From: Lentisphaeria bacterium UBA1732
GTDB taxonomy: Bacteria > Verrucomicrobiota > Lentisphaeria > Victivallales > UBA1829
Assembly (NCBI GenBank): GCA_002315855.1
Contig: DCIG01000067.1
Coordinates: forward strand, 1 to 26,998
Reading direction: 5' to 3'
Length of the DNA stretch: 26,998 nucleotides
Shown here piece by piece: positions 1-8,114 of the stretch; within the stretch, counting starts at the first letter, position 1; the number at the start of each line of letters is the position of its first letter. The position numbers were made by a program, and so were the translations under genes. Under the pieces are notes generated by a model, which saw nothing but the letters and a program-made list of their open reading frames with translations, was not told the DNA's origin and made no database searches.

Positions 1-32
1 ATCCCTCCGGGCGTACCATCCTTTTGATTTTC

Positions 33-58
33 GCGGGACTTTTGTTCCGCTTTTTTTT
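33..58 (+). terminator. Rho-independent terminator of an upstream gene
   Basis: GCGGGAC (33-39), loop TTTT, GTTCCGC (44-50), then eight T. The stem is 7 bp including a G-T wobble. No coding region precedes it in the window, so it should end a transcript entering from the left. From here to about 210 I see no gene. Confidence 0.7.
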
Positions 59-212
59 GCCCGGCTGCGACAGTTGTTCAGGTCCCGGCCCTGTTATCCC
101 GCAACCTCGAAAAAACTTTCGTTGTGCTCGCGTCAGAAACGATTTTCCCTGCTGTTTGGCACGACTTCCGGGGAGCTGTATCAATAAAATTTCATAAATT
201 TTGGAAAATCAT

Positions 213-241
213 TTGAAAAATGTTCGAAATGGTTGTATATT
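213..241 (+). promoter_or_regulatory. Sigma70-type promoter of the rpsP operon
   Basis: A -35 box TTGAAA (213-218) is followed by a 17-bp spacer and a -10 box TATATT (236-241), with a TG just before the -10 box (extended -10). Transcription would start near 248, leaving a leader of about 125 nt before rpsP. Confidence 0.6.
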
Positions 242-373
242 AAATGAATTTCCAGTGCATTTGTACGTCCTGTGCTCATGATAACACTCTATTTATGAAT
301 GCAGTTATTCCGACAGCGAGCGTCGAAAGACGCATGTGAAACCCAATACAACACCTATGACAAGGAACCTCTA

Positions 374-679
374 ATGGTAAAGATCAGACTGAAAAGAACC
401 GGAGCCAAGAATTGGATCAGCTTCAGAGTCGTCGTTTGCGATATTCGCAAGCAGCGTGATGGTATTATGCTCGAAGAAGTGGGATACTATGATCCCCGCC
501 GCAGCGATGAAAAAATCGATGTGGAACGCGTTGAATACTGGGTCGGCCAGGGCGCACTCATGAGCGAAACTGTCAAGGATATCTACGACAGAGCCAAAAA
601 CGGCAAGTCCAAACAGTATGGCGTTGCTGACGCTTATACCAAGAAGAAAAACTTCAAGAAGGATGCGAAGGAGGCTTAA
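374..679 (+). CDS. rpsP: 30S ribosomal protein S16
   Basis: Small-subunit ribosomal protein that binds 16S rRNA early in assembly. The product begins MVKIRLKRTGAK, the standard S16 N-terminus, followed by the family block with VGYYDPR. Length is 101 residues, slightly longer than the usual 80-90 because of a lysine-rich tail. The frame stays open upstream to 299, but the ATG at 374 is chosen because AAGGA sits 7 nt before it and homology to S16 starts there. It is first in the classic rpsP-trmD-rplS cluster and is driven by the promoter at 213-241. Identification is secure. Confidence 0.96.
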   Translation: MVKIRLKRTGAKNWISFRVVVCDIRKQRDGIMLEEVGYYDPRRSDEKIDVERVEYWVGQGALMSETVKDIYDRAKNGKSKQYGVADAYTKKKNFKKDAKEA

Positions 680-715
680 TGCCGCTTTCCGTCCGTTTAT
701 GACGGGAGATCAGCC

Positions 716-1090
716 GTGTCTATTTTTGGTTTTTTCGGCAAAATTTTCGGCTCCGAGGATGAAAATCCATGCGGGAAACCCGCTCAGAATGGTCAGCCCG
801 GTTCCGTAGGAGTGCCGTTGCAGAATCTCGAAGATTTTGTAATGTATGTCTCCAAAATGCTTGTTGATTATCCCGATGAAGTAAAAGTGAAAACCGAAAC
901 GGGTGCTGATGATGCGCAGGTGATTCAGATTATTTGCCGTCAAAGCGACCGCGGTAAACTCATCGGTAAGAAAGGCAAGACCATCATGGCGCTTCGGGCG
1001 CTCGTTTCCGGTGCTGCCGGTCGCACGAAAAATCGTGTGAGCGTGGAAGTCTTGGACGACGAGGTGGAAGAAGGTCACGTGGGAGCCTGA
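716..1090 (+). CDS. khpA: KH-domain RNA-binding protein (KhpA/YlqC family)
   Basis: Single KH-domain protein of the family often encoded between rpsP and trmD; relatives bind RNA and partner with KhpB/Jag. The KH signature IGKKGKT lies at about residues 83-89 (GxxG loop 84-87), after the family segment MLVDYPDEVKV. The start is GTG with GGGAG 7 nt upstream. At 124 residues it is longer than the usual 75-85: the first 40 residues are a glycine- and phenylalanine-rich extension (MSIFGFFGKIFG...) not typical of KhpA. The stop is one base before the trmD start, so the two are probably translationally coupled. The KH domain is certain; the role of the extension is unknown. Confidence 0.88.
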   Translation: MSIFGFFGKIFGSEDENPCGKPAQNGQPGSVGVPLQNLEDFVMYVSKMLVDYPDEVKVKTETGADDAQVIQIICRQSDRGKLIGKKGKTIMALRALVSGAAGRTKNRVSVEVLDDEVEEGHVGA

Positions 1091-1091
1091 T

Positions 1092-1769
1092 GTGGGACTC
1101 CGCATTGACATCATTACTCTTTTTCCGGATTTGTTTTCTGCCCCTCTCAATTGCAGTATCTTAGGGCGGGCTGTCCGGGATGGAATCGTTTCAGTCAATG
1201 TGGTTGACTTGCGTGAATTTACCCATGACCGGCGTAAGACTGTCGACGATAAACCGTTCGGCGGCGGGCCGGGAATGCTCATGAAAATCGAGCCGCTTTA
1301 CGAAGCGGTGTGCTCATTAAAACAAGACGGGTCGAAGGTGATTTTGACTGGTCCGGGCGGCGGACGCTTTACTCAATGTACTGCTCATGCCCTTTCTGCC
1401 GAACAGCATCTTATCTTCATCTGTGGACACTACGAAGGCGTCGACCAGCGCGTCCGGGACCTTTTGATTGATATGGAACTTTCGATCGGAGATTATGTGC
1501 TGACCAGTGGCAATCTCGCAGCCTTGGTCATGACCGATGCGATTGTCAGGCTCCTGCCGGGAGCTCTTGGCGACGATTCGTCTTCGGATGATGAGTCTTT
1601 TGAGCATGGACTCCTCGAATATCCTCAGTACACACAGCCCGTTGAATTCCATGGCTTGAAAGTCCCGGATGTTTTGCTCTCCGGAAATCATGCCAGAATC
1701 GAAGAGTGGCGTCGCGCGGAATCTGTGAATAAAACGCTGCTCATCCGCCCCGATTTGCTTAACAACTAA
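1092..1769 (+). CDS. trmD: tRNA (guanine-N1)-methyltransferase TrmD
   Basis: SPOUT methyltransferase that puts the m1G37 mark on tRNA and so prevents +1 frameshifting. The N-terminus MGLRIDIITLFPDLF is typical. SAM-knot blocks are visible: CGHYEGVDQR (111-120), SIGDYVLTSG (131-140) and LPGALG (155-160). Asp167 in SSDDESF matches the catalytic Asp of the family, and the C-terminal part has the expected VPDVLLSGNH and EEWRR. The usual GGEL is SGNL here. Length is 225 residues, at the short end for TrmD (about 240). It starts with GTG one base after the khpA stop. rimM, which often sits just before trmD, is absent. Confidence 0.95.
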   Translation: MGLRIDIITLFPDLFSAPLNCSILGRAVRDGIVSVNVVDLREFTHDRRKTVDDKPFGGGPGMLMKIEPLYEAVCSLKQDGSKVILTGPGGGRFTQCTAHALSAEQHLIFICGHYEGVDQRVRDLLIDMELSIGDYVLTSGNLAALVMTDAIVRLLPGALGDDSSSDDESFEHGLLEYPQYTQPVEFHGLKVPDVLLSGNHARIEEWRRAESVNKTLLIRPDLLNN

Positions 1770-1796
1770 AATCATTATATTTGGAGGAACAAACAA

Positions 1797-2150
1797 ATGA
1801 ACATCATGCAGAAGATCGAGAAGGCTCAGTGCAAAGAGTCTGTCCCCGATTTCAAAGTCGGCGATACTGTCAAGGTCTCTACCAAGATTGTTGAAGGTAC
1901 CACGGAACGCATCCAGAACTTCACTGGTGTCGTGATTGCCCGCAAGAGCTTTGGTATCCGCGAGACTTTCACCGTCCGTCGTTTCCAGAACGGCTACGGC
2001 GTTGAACGTATCTTCCCCCTGCACAGTCCCCGCGTGGAAAATATTACAGTCGAACGCAAAGGTCAGGTCCGTCGCGCCAAACTGTTCTATCTCCGCAGCA
2101 AAATTGGTAAGGCTGCCCGTATCAAAGAACAGAAGTTCTTCGGCAAATAA
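1797..2150 (+). CDS. rplS: 50S ribosomal protein L19
   Basis: Large-subunit protein at the 30S/50S interface. The product shows the L19 core: FKVGDTVKVSTKIVEG, RIQNFTGVVIARK, the segment GYGVERIFPLHSPRV, and the basic end with RRAKLFYLR. Length is 117 residues, normal for the family. TTGGAGGAAC upstream gives a strong ribosome binding site for the ATG at 1797; a second in-frame ATG lies three codons later. It follows trmD after 27 bp, as in most bacteria, and is part of the rpsP operon. Confidence 0.96.
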   Translation: MNIMQKIEKAQCKESVPDFKVGDTVKVSTKIVEGTTERIQNFTGVVIARKSFGIRETFTVRRFQNGYGVERIFPLHSPRVENITVERKGQVRRAKLFYLRSKIGKAARIKEQKFFGK

Positions 2151-2177
2151 TTCTCTCTTTTGTCGGATTGCTTTCCT

Positions 2178-2843
2178 ATGGACGAATTTTTGTCCGGCAG
2201 CAGTGAACTCCTCATCCATGAACTTTCACGGATTGGGGAGTTTTCTTTTATTGCCGGAATTGATGAAGCCGGACGCGGATGCTGTGCAGGTCCCGTGTGT
2301 GCTGCCTCTGTTATGTTTACGGATTTTTCACGAATCCCCGCCGGTGTGATGGATTCCAAGCAGCTCACTCATGCACGCCGGATGGCTCTTCGTGAACGCA
2401 TCATAAATGAATCCACTGCGATTTTCGGCATTGGGATGGCGGACGCTCATGAAATCGACGAAATCAATATCCTGCAAGCTGCCTGGCTTGCAATGCGGCG
2501 TGCTGTGGAGGCGATGCCTGTGAAGCCGGCCTTCCTCCTCGTTGACGGAAATCCGGTCAAAGGTCTGCCTTTCCCGTCACAGTCTATCGTGAAAGGCGAT
2601 GCCAAATCAGCCAGCATTGCCGCTGCCAGCATTCTGGCGAAAACGACCCGCGACATTTTGATGATGGAAATGGCTGAAAAATATCCCGAATACCGGTTCG
2701 AGGTTCACAAGGGATATTGTACTGAATTGCATAAAACCTTGTTGCGCAAGTATGGTCCTTGCCCCATTCATCGTCTTTCTTATGCGCCTGTTCAGGAAGC
2801 AATTCATCCCCCTGAACAAATCCAGCAGGAATTTCAGTTCTGA
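2178..2843 (+). CDS. rnhB: Ribonuclease HII
   Basis: Removes RNA from RNA-DNA hybrids and misincorporated ribonucleotides from DNA. The metal-binding acidic residues are present: GIDEAGRG with Asp29-Glu30, LLVDGN with Asp123, then KGDAKSASIAAASILAK and HKGY. Length is 221 residues from the ATG at 2178. A TTG at 2160 would add six residues; neither start has a good Shine-Dalgarno, so the start is uncertain. It lies 27 bp after rplS, a common neighbour, and is probably co-transcribed. It converges on the minus-strand gene at 2900. Confidence 0.93.
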   Translation: MDEFLSGSSELLIHELSRIGEFSFIAGIDEAGRGCCAGPVCAASVMFTDFSRIPAGVMDSKQLTHARRMALRERIINESTAIFGIGMADAHEIDEINILQAAWLAMRRAVEAMPVKPAFLLVDGNPVKGLPFPSQSIVKGDAKSASIAAASILAKTTRDILMMEMAEKYPEYRFEVHKGYCTELHKTLLRKYGPCPIHRLSYAPVQEAIHPPEQIQQEFQF

Positions 2844-2899
2844 CGGCGTATTTCCCCTTATTTTCTCCTCAAAAACAGCTTTTCCCCCTCATATCCCCT

Positions 2900-3460
2900 T
2901 TATTTTTTGCTGTTCTTGGTGTCTGGTTCCGGCGTTAAGGAATTATCCATTGCCCGGATAATGATTCCGTCCTGAGTTTGATAGGCGATTACATAGTTGC
3001 CGTCTGTGGTAAATGTCTTTCTGCTGTTTACACGCAGATTCAGTCGTTCTGATTCAGACCTCGACATTCGGAACGTTATGAAAACCGGAATATCTGCTTT
3101 TGCCTTGTTGGGCAGGGTTGTTGTTACGGTTGAAAACATTTCTACGGTCTGCGTTCCGTCTTGATTGCGCGTCAGCTTCGTGATTTCTCCGCCTGCTGTG
3201 AAGTTTGTATTTGCCGGAATCAGTCCCAGCTTGACGAAGTCATCGACTTTGTAGGTGGTTTCCCAGCGTTTGGCCGTGCGTTGGCGCGAGGTCGATAAAT
3301 CCTTTTTCGTTTGCGCGATGGCATCCTCTGCTGCCGACGCGCCCGATGAGGTCGCCCGGATCCCGGATGCGTAAACACTGTTTTGAATCGAAAGTGCGAG
3401 GCAAAGAAGCAGCACGAAAATGGCCGCTGTCTTACGGATATGTGCAAAATGAAATTTCAT
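2900..3460 (-). CDS. Secreted protein of unknown function
   Basis: I do not recognise this protein. It is 186 residues long and starts with a clear Sec signal peptide: basic MKFHFAHIRK, a hydrophobic core AAIFVLLLCLALSI, and probable cleavage near SVYAS. The mature part has an alanine/serine-rich stretch and then a compact region rich in beta-strand residues (GGEITKLTRNQDGTQTVEMF, TTDGNYVIAYQTQDG), ending in a lysine-rich tail. No lipobox or catalytic motif is visible. AGGGA precedes the ATG. A promoter at 3563-3591 and a repeat motif at 3533-3548 lie upstream on the same strand. It is monocistronic and convergent with rnhB. Confidence 0.75.
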   Translation of the reverse strand: MKFHFAHIRKTAAIFVLLLCLALSIQNSVYASGIRATSSGASAAEDAIAQTKKDLSTSRQRTAKRWETTYKVDDFVKLGLIPANTNFTAGGEITKLTRNQDGTQTVEMFSTVTTTLPNKAKADIPVFITFRMSRSESERLNLRVNSRKTFTTDGNYVIAYQTQDGIIIRAMDNSLTPEPDTKNSKK

Positions 3461-3532
3461 GAGACTGTGCTTCCCTGTTGAAAAAATTCAGCCAATCGGC
3501 GATAGGTTCGGTTCGAGCATCATTGGTTGCCC

Positions 3533-3548
3533 TTTTTGAAATTAGCTC
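3533..3548 (-). repeat. GAGCTGATTTCAAAAG repeat, copy 1 (divergent)
   Basis: Read on the minus strand this is GAGCTAATTTCAAAAA, with two differences from the motif found at four other loci. It sits about 15 nt downstream of the -10 box of the minus-strand promoter, so it lies in the 5' leader of the secreted-protein gene, in sense orientation. Confidence 0.5.
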
Positions 3549-3562
3549 TTCAGCTCTTTATT

Positions 3563-3591
3563 AAAATATCCTGCCATTTTTCTTATTTCAA
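3563..3591 (-). promoter_or_regulatory. Promoter of the minus-strand secreted-protein gene
   Basis: On the minus strand, TTGAAA (3591-3586) is followed by a 17-bp spacer and TATTTT (3568-3563). It predicts a leader of about 95 nt that contains the repeat at 3533-3548. Confidence 0.5.
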
Positions 3592-3702
3592 ATGAAAAGT
3601 CTGAAAATAATCAATTTTTTCAAAAAGACGGTTCTTTTCTTGCGGAAGGGGACGCTCAGAACTTGTTATTGGAATTTACTGCAATAGTTTTTCTCTTTTT
3701 GT

Positions 3703-3730
3703 TTGACTTTTCTTTTGTCTCATGTATATT
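3703..3730 (+). promoter_or_regulatory. Promoter of the exopolysaccharide operon
   Basis: TTGACT (3703-3708), a 16-bp spacer and TATATT (3725-3730), preceded by TG one base away. It is the only good plus-strand promoter before the operon and is divergent from the promoter at 3563-3591. It predicts a leader of about 310 nt before the first gene. Confidence 0.6.
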
Positions 3731-4049
3731 ATTATTAAAAATTTTTTTGTTCTTTGCCGTATTGAAATAGTTCTGTTCGTTTTGGCAGGATTCTGGTAAA
3801 GATGTGGCGTCGTTTTGATATGCTTGCCTCATTTTTATTTTGCGTCTTTGAAAAATCGAATCAGAAGGAACATATTTCGATACGCTCGGGAAATGTACGA
3901 TTCCGTAACAAATGAATTTTTGCGGTTGAAATAATTCCGACGATTGCGGTTCGCAGTCTGATTGCTTCTCACAATGTCGCCGTTTTGTTTCAAAATGCTG
4001 ATATTTGTGGAAGAGCGCGAAGAAAAAGGCTTTAACAAAAAGGATTTTT
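3731..4049 (+). other. Long leader of the exopolysaccharide operon with a possible 37-codon ORF
   Basis: Untranslated region between the promoter and the ATG at 4050. A short ORF at 3802-3915 (begins MWRRFDML, ends VRFRNK) follows a weak GGTAAAG. It has no recognisable domain and may be chance. I found no ops/JUMPstart element, riboswitch core or intrinsic terminator in it. Confidence 0.3.
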
Positions 4050-5942
4050 ATGAATTATCTCATCAGTTTTTTCAAACAGTTTGGGAGTTTTGTGTCGTAT
4101 CCTCTTATCGCATTGGTTGTTTCTCTGTTTTTAACGAAAATCTGTATTCGTGTCCTCCCTCTGCTTGGCTATGTGGATGAACCCGGCGGACGTCATATTC
4201 ATAAACATGCCACTCCGCGTGGCGGCGGAATTGCCATCGCCGCGGCTTTCTTATGCGGCATGACTTTTTTCCTGTTTGACTATATCAGTCCGGATGAAAA
4301 ATTCCTCTTTCTTCTGTATGTTGTCCCTGCAATCCCGATTATTATTTTGGGCTTGTTTGATGATCGTTTGAACTTGAAATCCTGGCTGAAACTGATTGTC
4401 CAGATTGGCGTTGCCCTTTTGGTTTGCTTCTTTTTGAGGAACAGAGAATATTCCCTTTTTAACTGGCATCTTCCGTTTTATATCGTTTGGCCGTGCATGA
4501 TTGTCTGGGTGATCATTATCATCAATGCTTACAATCTGATTGACGGGCTGGATGGCCTTGCTGCGGGTGTTTCCGTGATTTCTTCCATTGGGTTTATCAT
4601 CTGCTTTGCTCTGTTGGGGCAGCCGTCTTGCAGTCTTGTGATTCTGGCGATTCTTGTTGCTGCCTGCCTTGGCTTTTTGCGCTACAATTTCCATCCGGCA
4701 AAACTCTTCATGGGGGATACCGGCAGTACGTTCCTTGGACTGATGTTTGCGATTTCCGGACTTTTGCTGATTCCTCATCAGGTTTCGCTTCGTGGCTGTC
4801 TGATTCCTCTTTTGATTATTGGCGTTCCTCTCTTTGATGTCGCCTTGGCGATTTGGCGTCGCAGTATGCGGAAAGTCTTGAATCCCGATGCTTCCGGTAT
4901 TATGGATGGGGACAAGGATCATCTTCATCACCGCATCTATCGTAAAACACATAGCCAGCGTCTTACTGCCTTGTTTATTTACATACTCGAAGCGATTTTC
5001 AGTGTGGCGGCGATCCTTCTGACCCTTTTCCGCAATAGTGAACCCGGATTCAGTTATATTGTTCTGCTGGTCGCATTTTTGATTGTGATTCGTCAGTTCG
5101 CGATGATTGAACTCTTCACTTCCGCTCGCGTGATTCAAAACAGTTTCTTGAAATTTGAAAAAAACAACTACAACAATCTGATACATCCTTTTTCAGATTT
5201 CGTTATGATTTGTTTGTCAGTGATGATTGTTTCATTCCTGATGTTCAGGACTGTATTCTGTTTCAAACTTTTTATTTGTGCAATGGCCCCTGTGTTTATT
5301 ACCATGCTCCTCAGTCAGACATATCGCATTTGCTGGATGCGAAGCGGCTTGAGTAATTATTTCCATCTTGGCTGCATGATTCTGTTGGGCTCCTTGATTT
5401 CAGTGATTATTATGTTTGCCTTATGGGATAGAATTATGCCCGGCTGTAAGATTTCCACCCGCAATTATGCCGTTTTTGCTCTCCTTTTTACGCTCTTGAA
5501 TATGTCATTCATTCTTTCGGAACGTTTCCTCCTGCATTATATTGAAAATTTCTGGTTCGGTGCTGTTTCCCTCCAGAACAATACTGCTCCGCTTGTTCGT
5601 GTCGTCGTTTATGGCGGCGGTATCCTTTGCCGGATTTATGTGAACTACTTGTATTCTTCGGTTCTTCCTGAAAAAAATCAGGAAGGCATTATCGGAATCA
5701 TTGACGATGATAAATCCCTGCGCGGTTTTGCTCTTCACGGCTTCAAAGTCCTTGGTTCTACTAACGAATTGGAAGCCGTTTATCGAACTCATAAGTTTGA
5801 TAAAATCGTTGTAACTGTTCATGATGTGAGTGTCGCATCGCATGAAAAACTTTTGGCGTTTTGCAAGGAAAAGAACATTCAGCTTGTAAAACTCAATTTG
5901 GTTCAGATTCCCTATGAAAAGGCGGTTCAGTCGAATGTTTGA
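4050..5942 (+). CDS. Fusion: WecA/TagO-type polyprenyl-phosphate sugar-1-P transferase plus CapD-like membrane/Rossmann half
   Basis: Residues 1-350 are a PNPT-family phosphoglycosyl transferase of the WecA/TagO type, which loads a sugar-1-phosphate from UDP-sugar onto undecaprenyl phosphate. Visible are PRGGG (56-60), GLFDDR (101-106), NAYNLIDGLDGLA (159-171), the FMGDTGS loop (220-226) and HLHHR (291-295), among about ten membrane segments. Residues 380-500 add about four more membrane segments. Residues 515-600 form a Rossmann-like unit (VRVVVYGGGILCRIY, IIGIIDDD) like the region before the catalytic domain in CapD/FlaA1/PglF. Total 630 residues, against about 350 for WecA. The ATG at 4050 has AAGGA upstream; an earlier in-frame GTG at 4005 lacks one. 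Confidence 0.88.
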   Translation: MNYLISFFKQFGSFVSYPLIALVVSLFLTKICIRVLPLLGYVDEPGGRHIHKHATPRGGGIAIAAAFLCGMTFFLFDYISPDEKFLFLLYVVPAIPIIILGLFDDRLNLKSWLKLIVQIGVALLVCFFLRNREYSLFNWHLPFYIVWPCMIVWVIIIINAYNLIDGLDGLAAGVSVISSIGFIICFALLGQPSCSLVILAILVAACLGFLRYNFHPAKLFMGDTGSTFLGLMFAISGLLLIPHQVSLRGCLIPLLIIGVPLFDVALAIWRRSMRKVLNPDASGIMDGDKDHLHHRIYRKTHSQRLTALFIYILEAIFSVAAILLTLFRNSEPGFSYIVLLVAFLIVIRQFAMIELFTSARVIQNSFLKFEKNNYNNLIHPFSDFVMICLSVMIVSFLMFRTVFCFKLFICAMAPVFITMLLSQTYRICWMRSGLSNYFHLGCMILLGSLISVIIMFALWDRIMPGCKISTRNYAVFALLFTLLNMSFILSERFLLHYIENFWFGAVSLQNNTAPLVRVVVYGGGILCRIYVNYLYSSVLPEKNQEGIIGIIDDDKSLRGFALHGFKVLGSTNELEAVYRTHKFDKIVVTVHDVSVASHEKLLAFCKEKNIQLVKLNLVQIPYEKAVQSNV

Positions 5943-5979
5943 TTCGGTGTCTTTTCGGAACAAATAACAGGAGTTCTCT

Positions 5980-6984
5980 ATGATTTATCGCGAAAAAGCA
6001 TATCCCCGTGCCGCTTTGATTGGCAATCCTTCCGATGGTTATTTCGGCAAGACTATTGCGTTTGTCTTCCGCAATTATTGTGCGGAAGTAACCTTGTACG
6101 AGTCTCCGAAATTCGAGATTTTGCCGTCCGTTCTGGATTATAATACGTACACGGATATGGCGAATCTTGCAGATAGCATTGAGCAGTTCGGCTATTATGG
6201 CGGAATCCGCCTGCTGAAAGCCTGTGTCAAGATTTTCTATTCTTATTGTGTTTCGCATGATATTCATGTAGCGGACAGAAACTGTACGCTTCAGTATCAG
6301 ACCAATATCCCGAACCGTCTCGGTCTTGCCGGGTCCTCCGCCATCATTACGGCGACAATGCGCAACCTCATGCGTTTTTACGAGGTGGAAATCCCCAACG
6401 AGATTCTTGCAAATCTTGTCCTTTCGGTGGAGCAGGACGAACTCGGTATCAAAGCAGGCTTGCAGGACCGTGTCGCTCAGGTTTACCATGTTCCGATTTA
6501 TATGAACTTTGACCGTGAGCACATGGAGCGGTATGGCTACGGCATCTATGAACCCATTGAAATCCCGGAAAATCTTCCGCTTTTTGTCGCGTTCCGTACT
6601 GACCTCGCAGAAGGTTCGGAAATCCTTCACAGCCGCCTGCACATGGACTATGAGGAAGGGAAACCTGCTGTCCTGGATGCCATCCGGGAGTGGGCGCATT
6701 TGACGGATCAGGTGCGGGATTGTCTCTCCAGACATGATTATGCTCCTCTGCATGACCTTTTGAACCGCAATTTTGACCTGCGCTGCGAGGTTTGCAGTTC
6801 TTCCATCAGCCCCAAAAACCGCAACATGGTGAATCTCGCACGGAAGCACGGCGCAGCTGCAAAATTCACGGGCAGCGGCGGTGCGATTATTGGCCTTTAT
6901 CAGGAAGATTCGTTTGAGGCCATGAAAGCTGAAATGCAGAAACATAAAATTGTTGTCGTGAAACCTGACATCATTCGCAGCTGA
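5980..6984 (+). CDS. GHMP-family sugar kinase, glucuronokinase-like
   Basis: Small-molecule kinase of the GHMP superfamily. The start (AYPRAALIGNPSDGYFGKTI) strongly recalls glucuronokinase, which makes glucuronate-1-phosphate for UDP-GlcA synthesis. The glycine-rich ATP loop GLAGSSA is at 115-121, and the C-terminal GHMP motif FTGSGGAIIGLY is near 302-313. Length is 334 residues, normal for the family. AGGAG lies upstream of the ATG. It sits 37 bp after the transferase and before a glycosyltransferase, so it probably supplies an activated uronic acid or related sugar for the polysaccharide. A uridylyltransferase to complete that path is not in the window. Substrate is inferred; the family is sure. 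Confidence 0.85.
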   Translation: MIYREKAYPRAALIGNPSDGYFGKTIAFVFRNYCAEVTLYESPKFEILPSVLDYNTYTDMANLADSIEQFGYYGGIRLLKACVKIFYSYCVSHDIHVADRNCTLQYQTNIPNRLGLAGSSAIITATMRNLMRFYEVEIPNEILANLVLSVEQDELGIKAGLQDRVAQVYHVPIYMNFDREHMERYGYGIYEPIEIPENLPLFVAFRTDLAEGSEILHSRLHMDYEEGKPAVLDAIREWAHLTDQVRDCLSRHDYAPLHDLLNRNFDLRCEVCSSSISPKNRNMVNLARKHGAAAKFTGSGGAIIGLYQEDSFEAMKAEMQKHKIVVVKPDIIRS

Positions 6985-7047
6985 ATCGGGCTTGACAGGC
7001 TGATTGGTAGTGAATGTTCGCTCTTTCCATAGAAAGATAATCACCCC

Positions 7048-8103
7048 ATGTCAAACCGGACATCATCGGATTGTAAGTCTTTTCCTTTCGTTTCTTCGAT
7101 GATTGTTTTTCGTAATGAAGAACAGTTCATCGAACGTTGTTTGCAGTCATTGCTGGAGCAGGATTATCCGTCTGACCGTTATGAAATCCTGCTGATTGAT
7201 GGGGAATCCACTGACAAATCTCTGTCGCTGATTGAAAATCTCCTTGAGAAGCGTCGTGCCTCAGGACATCTTCATCCGAAAGTTACGCTCCTTTCCAATC
7301 CGAAGCACATGCTTGCTCCCGGCTGGAATATCGGCATCAGGAATGCAAAAGGCGAGTATGTGATTCGGATTGACGCGCATGGATATGCCTCGCCTGACTT
7401 TATTTCATCCGGCGTTTGTACGATGCTGGACATCGGGGATGCCGTATGTGTTGGCGGTACCATCCGGACCGAATGTTCCAATCCTCGTGCTCAGATGATT
7501 GCTCATGTCCTGTCATCGCCCTTTGGTGTGGGCAATTCCAAATTCCGTTATGCCACGGAGCCTTCCTATGTGGATACGGTCGCTTTTGGCCTTTATCGCC
7601 GCAGTATCTTTTATCAGGTCGGCTTTTTTGACGAAACTTTGCGGCGTAATCAGGACAATGATATGCACAACCGCATTCATCAGGCGGGCGGCAGATTTTA
7701 TCTGAATCCGGCAATTCATTCCACGTACATTTCCCGTGCCAATGTGAAAGCTCTTTTGAAACAGGGATTTCAAAATGGCTTATGGAATATTCTTGTCTTC
7801 AAAAAAGACCATGGCACTTTCCGTATGCGTTACCTGATTCCGTTGATGTTTGTCTGCGGCATCCTTGGTGCATTGCTGCTTGGCTTGATTCACCCTGTTT
7901 TCTGGTGGATTCTGCTTGCAGTCCTGGTGTTCCATCTTTGCCTTGGCTTGTTTTTCGCGTTCAGGAAAACGCATGATCCGCTTCAGATTCTTGCCATGCC
8001 GTTCCTTTTTATGGCGTTCCATTGCTCTTATGGCATTGGTTCTCTTGCGGGAGTTTTTTCTCTGCTGAAAAATTGCTCTTTCCCTGAAATCATGCTTGAG
8101 TGA
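7048..8103 (+). CDS. Family 2 glycosyltransferase (ExoA-like), membrane-anchored
   Basis: GT-A fold inverting glycosyltransferase that would extend the lipid-linked repeat unit on the cytoplasmic face. Residues 15-60 hold SMIVFRNEEQFIERCLQSLL and the DGESTD motif (51-56). RIDAHG at 107-112 stands in for the DXD region, as in ExoA-type enzymes, and NQDNDMHNRI near 205-215 carries the acidic acceptor-side residues. The last 100 residues contain about three membrane helices. Length is 351 residues, typical. The Shine-Dalgarno is weak. It is 63 bp after the kinase and 11 bp before the aminotransferase. The transferred sugar cannot be told from sequence. Confidence 0.9.
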   Translation: MSNRTSSDCKSFPFVSSMIVFRNEEQFIERCLQSLLEQDYPSDRYEILLIDGESTDKSLSLIENLLEKRRASGHLHPKVTLLSNPKHMLAPGWNIGIRNAKGEYVIRIDAHGYASPDFISSGVCTMLDIGDAVCVGGTIRTECSNPRAQMIAHVLSSPFGVGNSKFRYATEPSYVDTVAFGLYRRSIFYQVGFFDETLRRNQDNDMHNRIHQAGGRFYLNPAIHSTYISRANVKALLKQGFQNGLWNILVFKKDHGTFRMRYLIPLMFVCGILGALLLGLIHPVFWWILLAVLVFHLCLGLFFAFRKTHDPLQILAMPFLFMAFHCSYGIGSLAGVFSLLKNCSFPEIMLE

Positions 8104-8114
8104 GGAGATTTTGA

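Noticed and set aside
299..373. Upstream extension of rpsP by 25 codons
   Set aside because: It has no Shine-Dalgarno, adds residues absent from S16, and the ATG at 374 has a good ribosome binding site.
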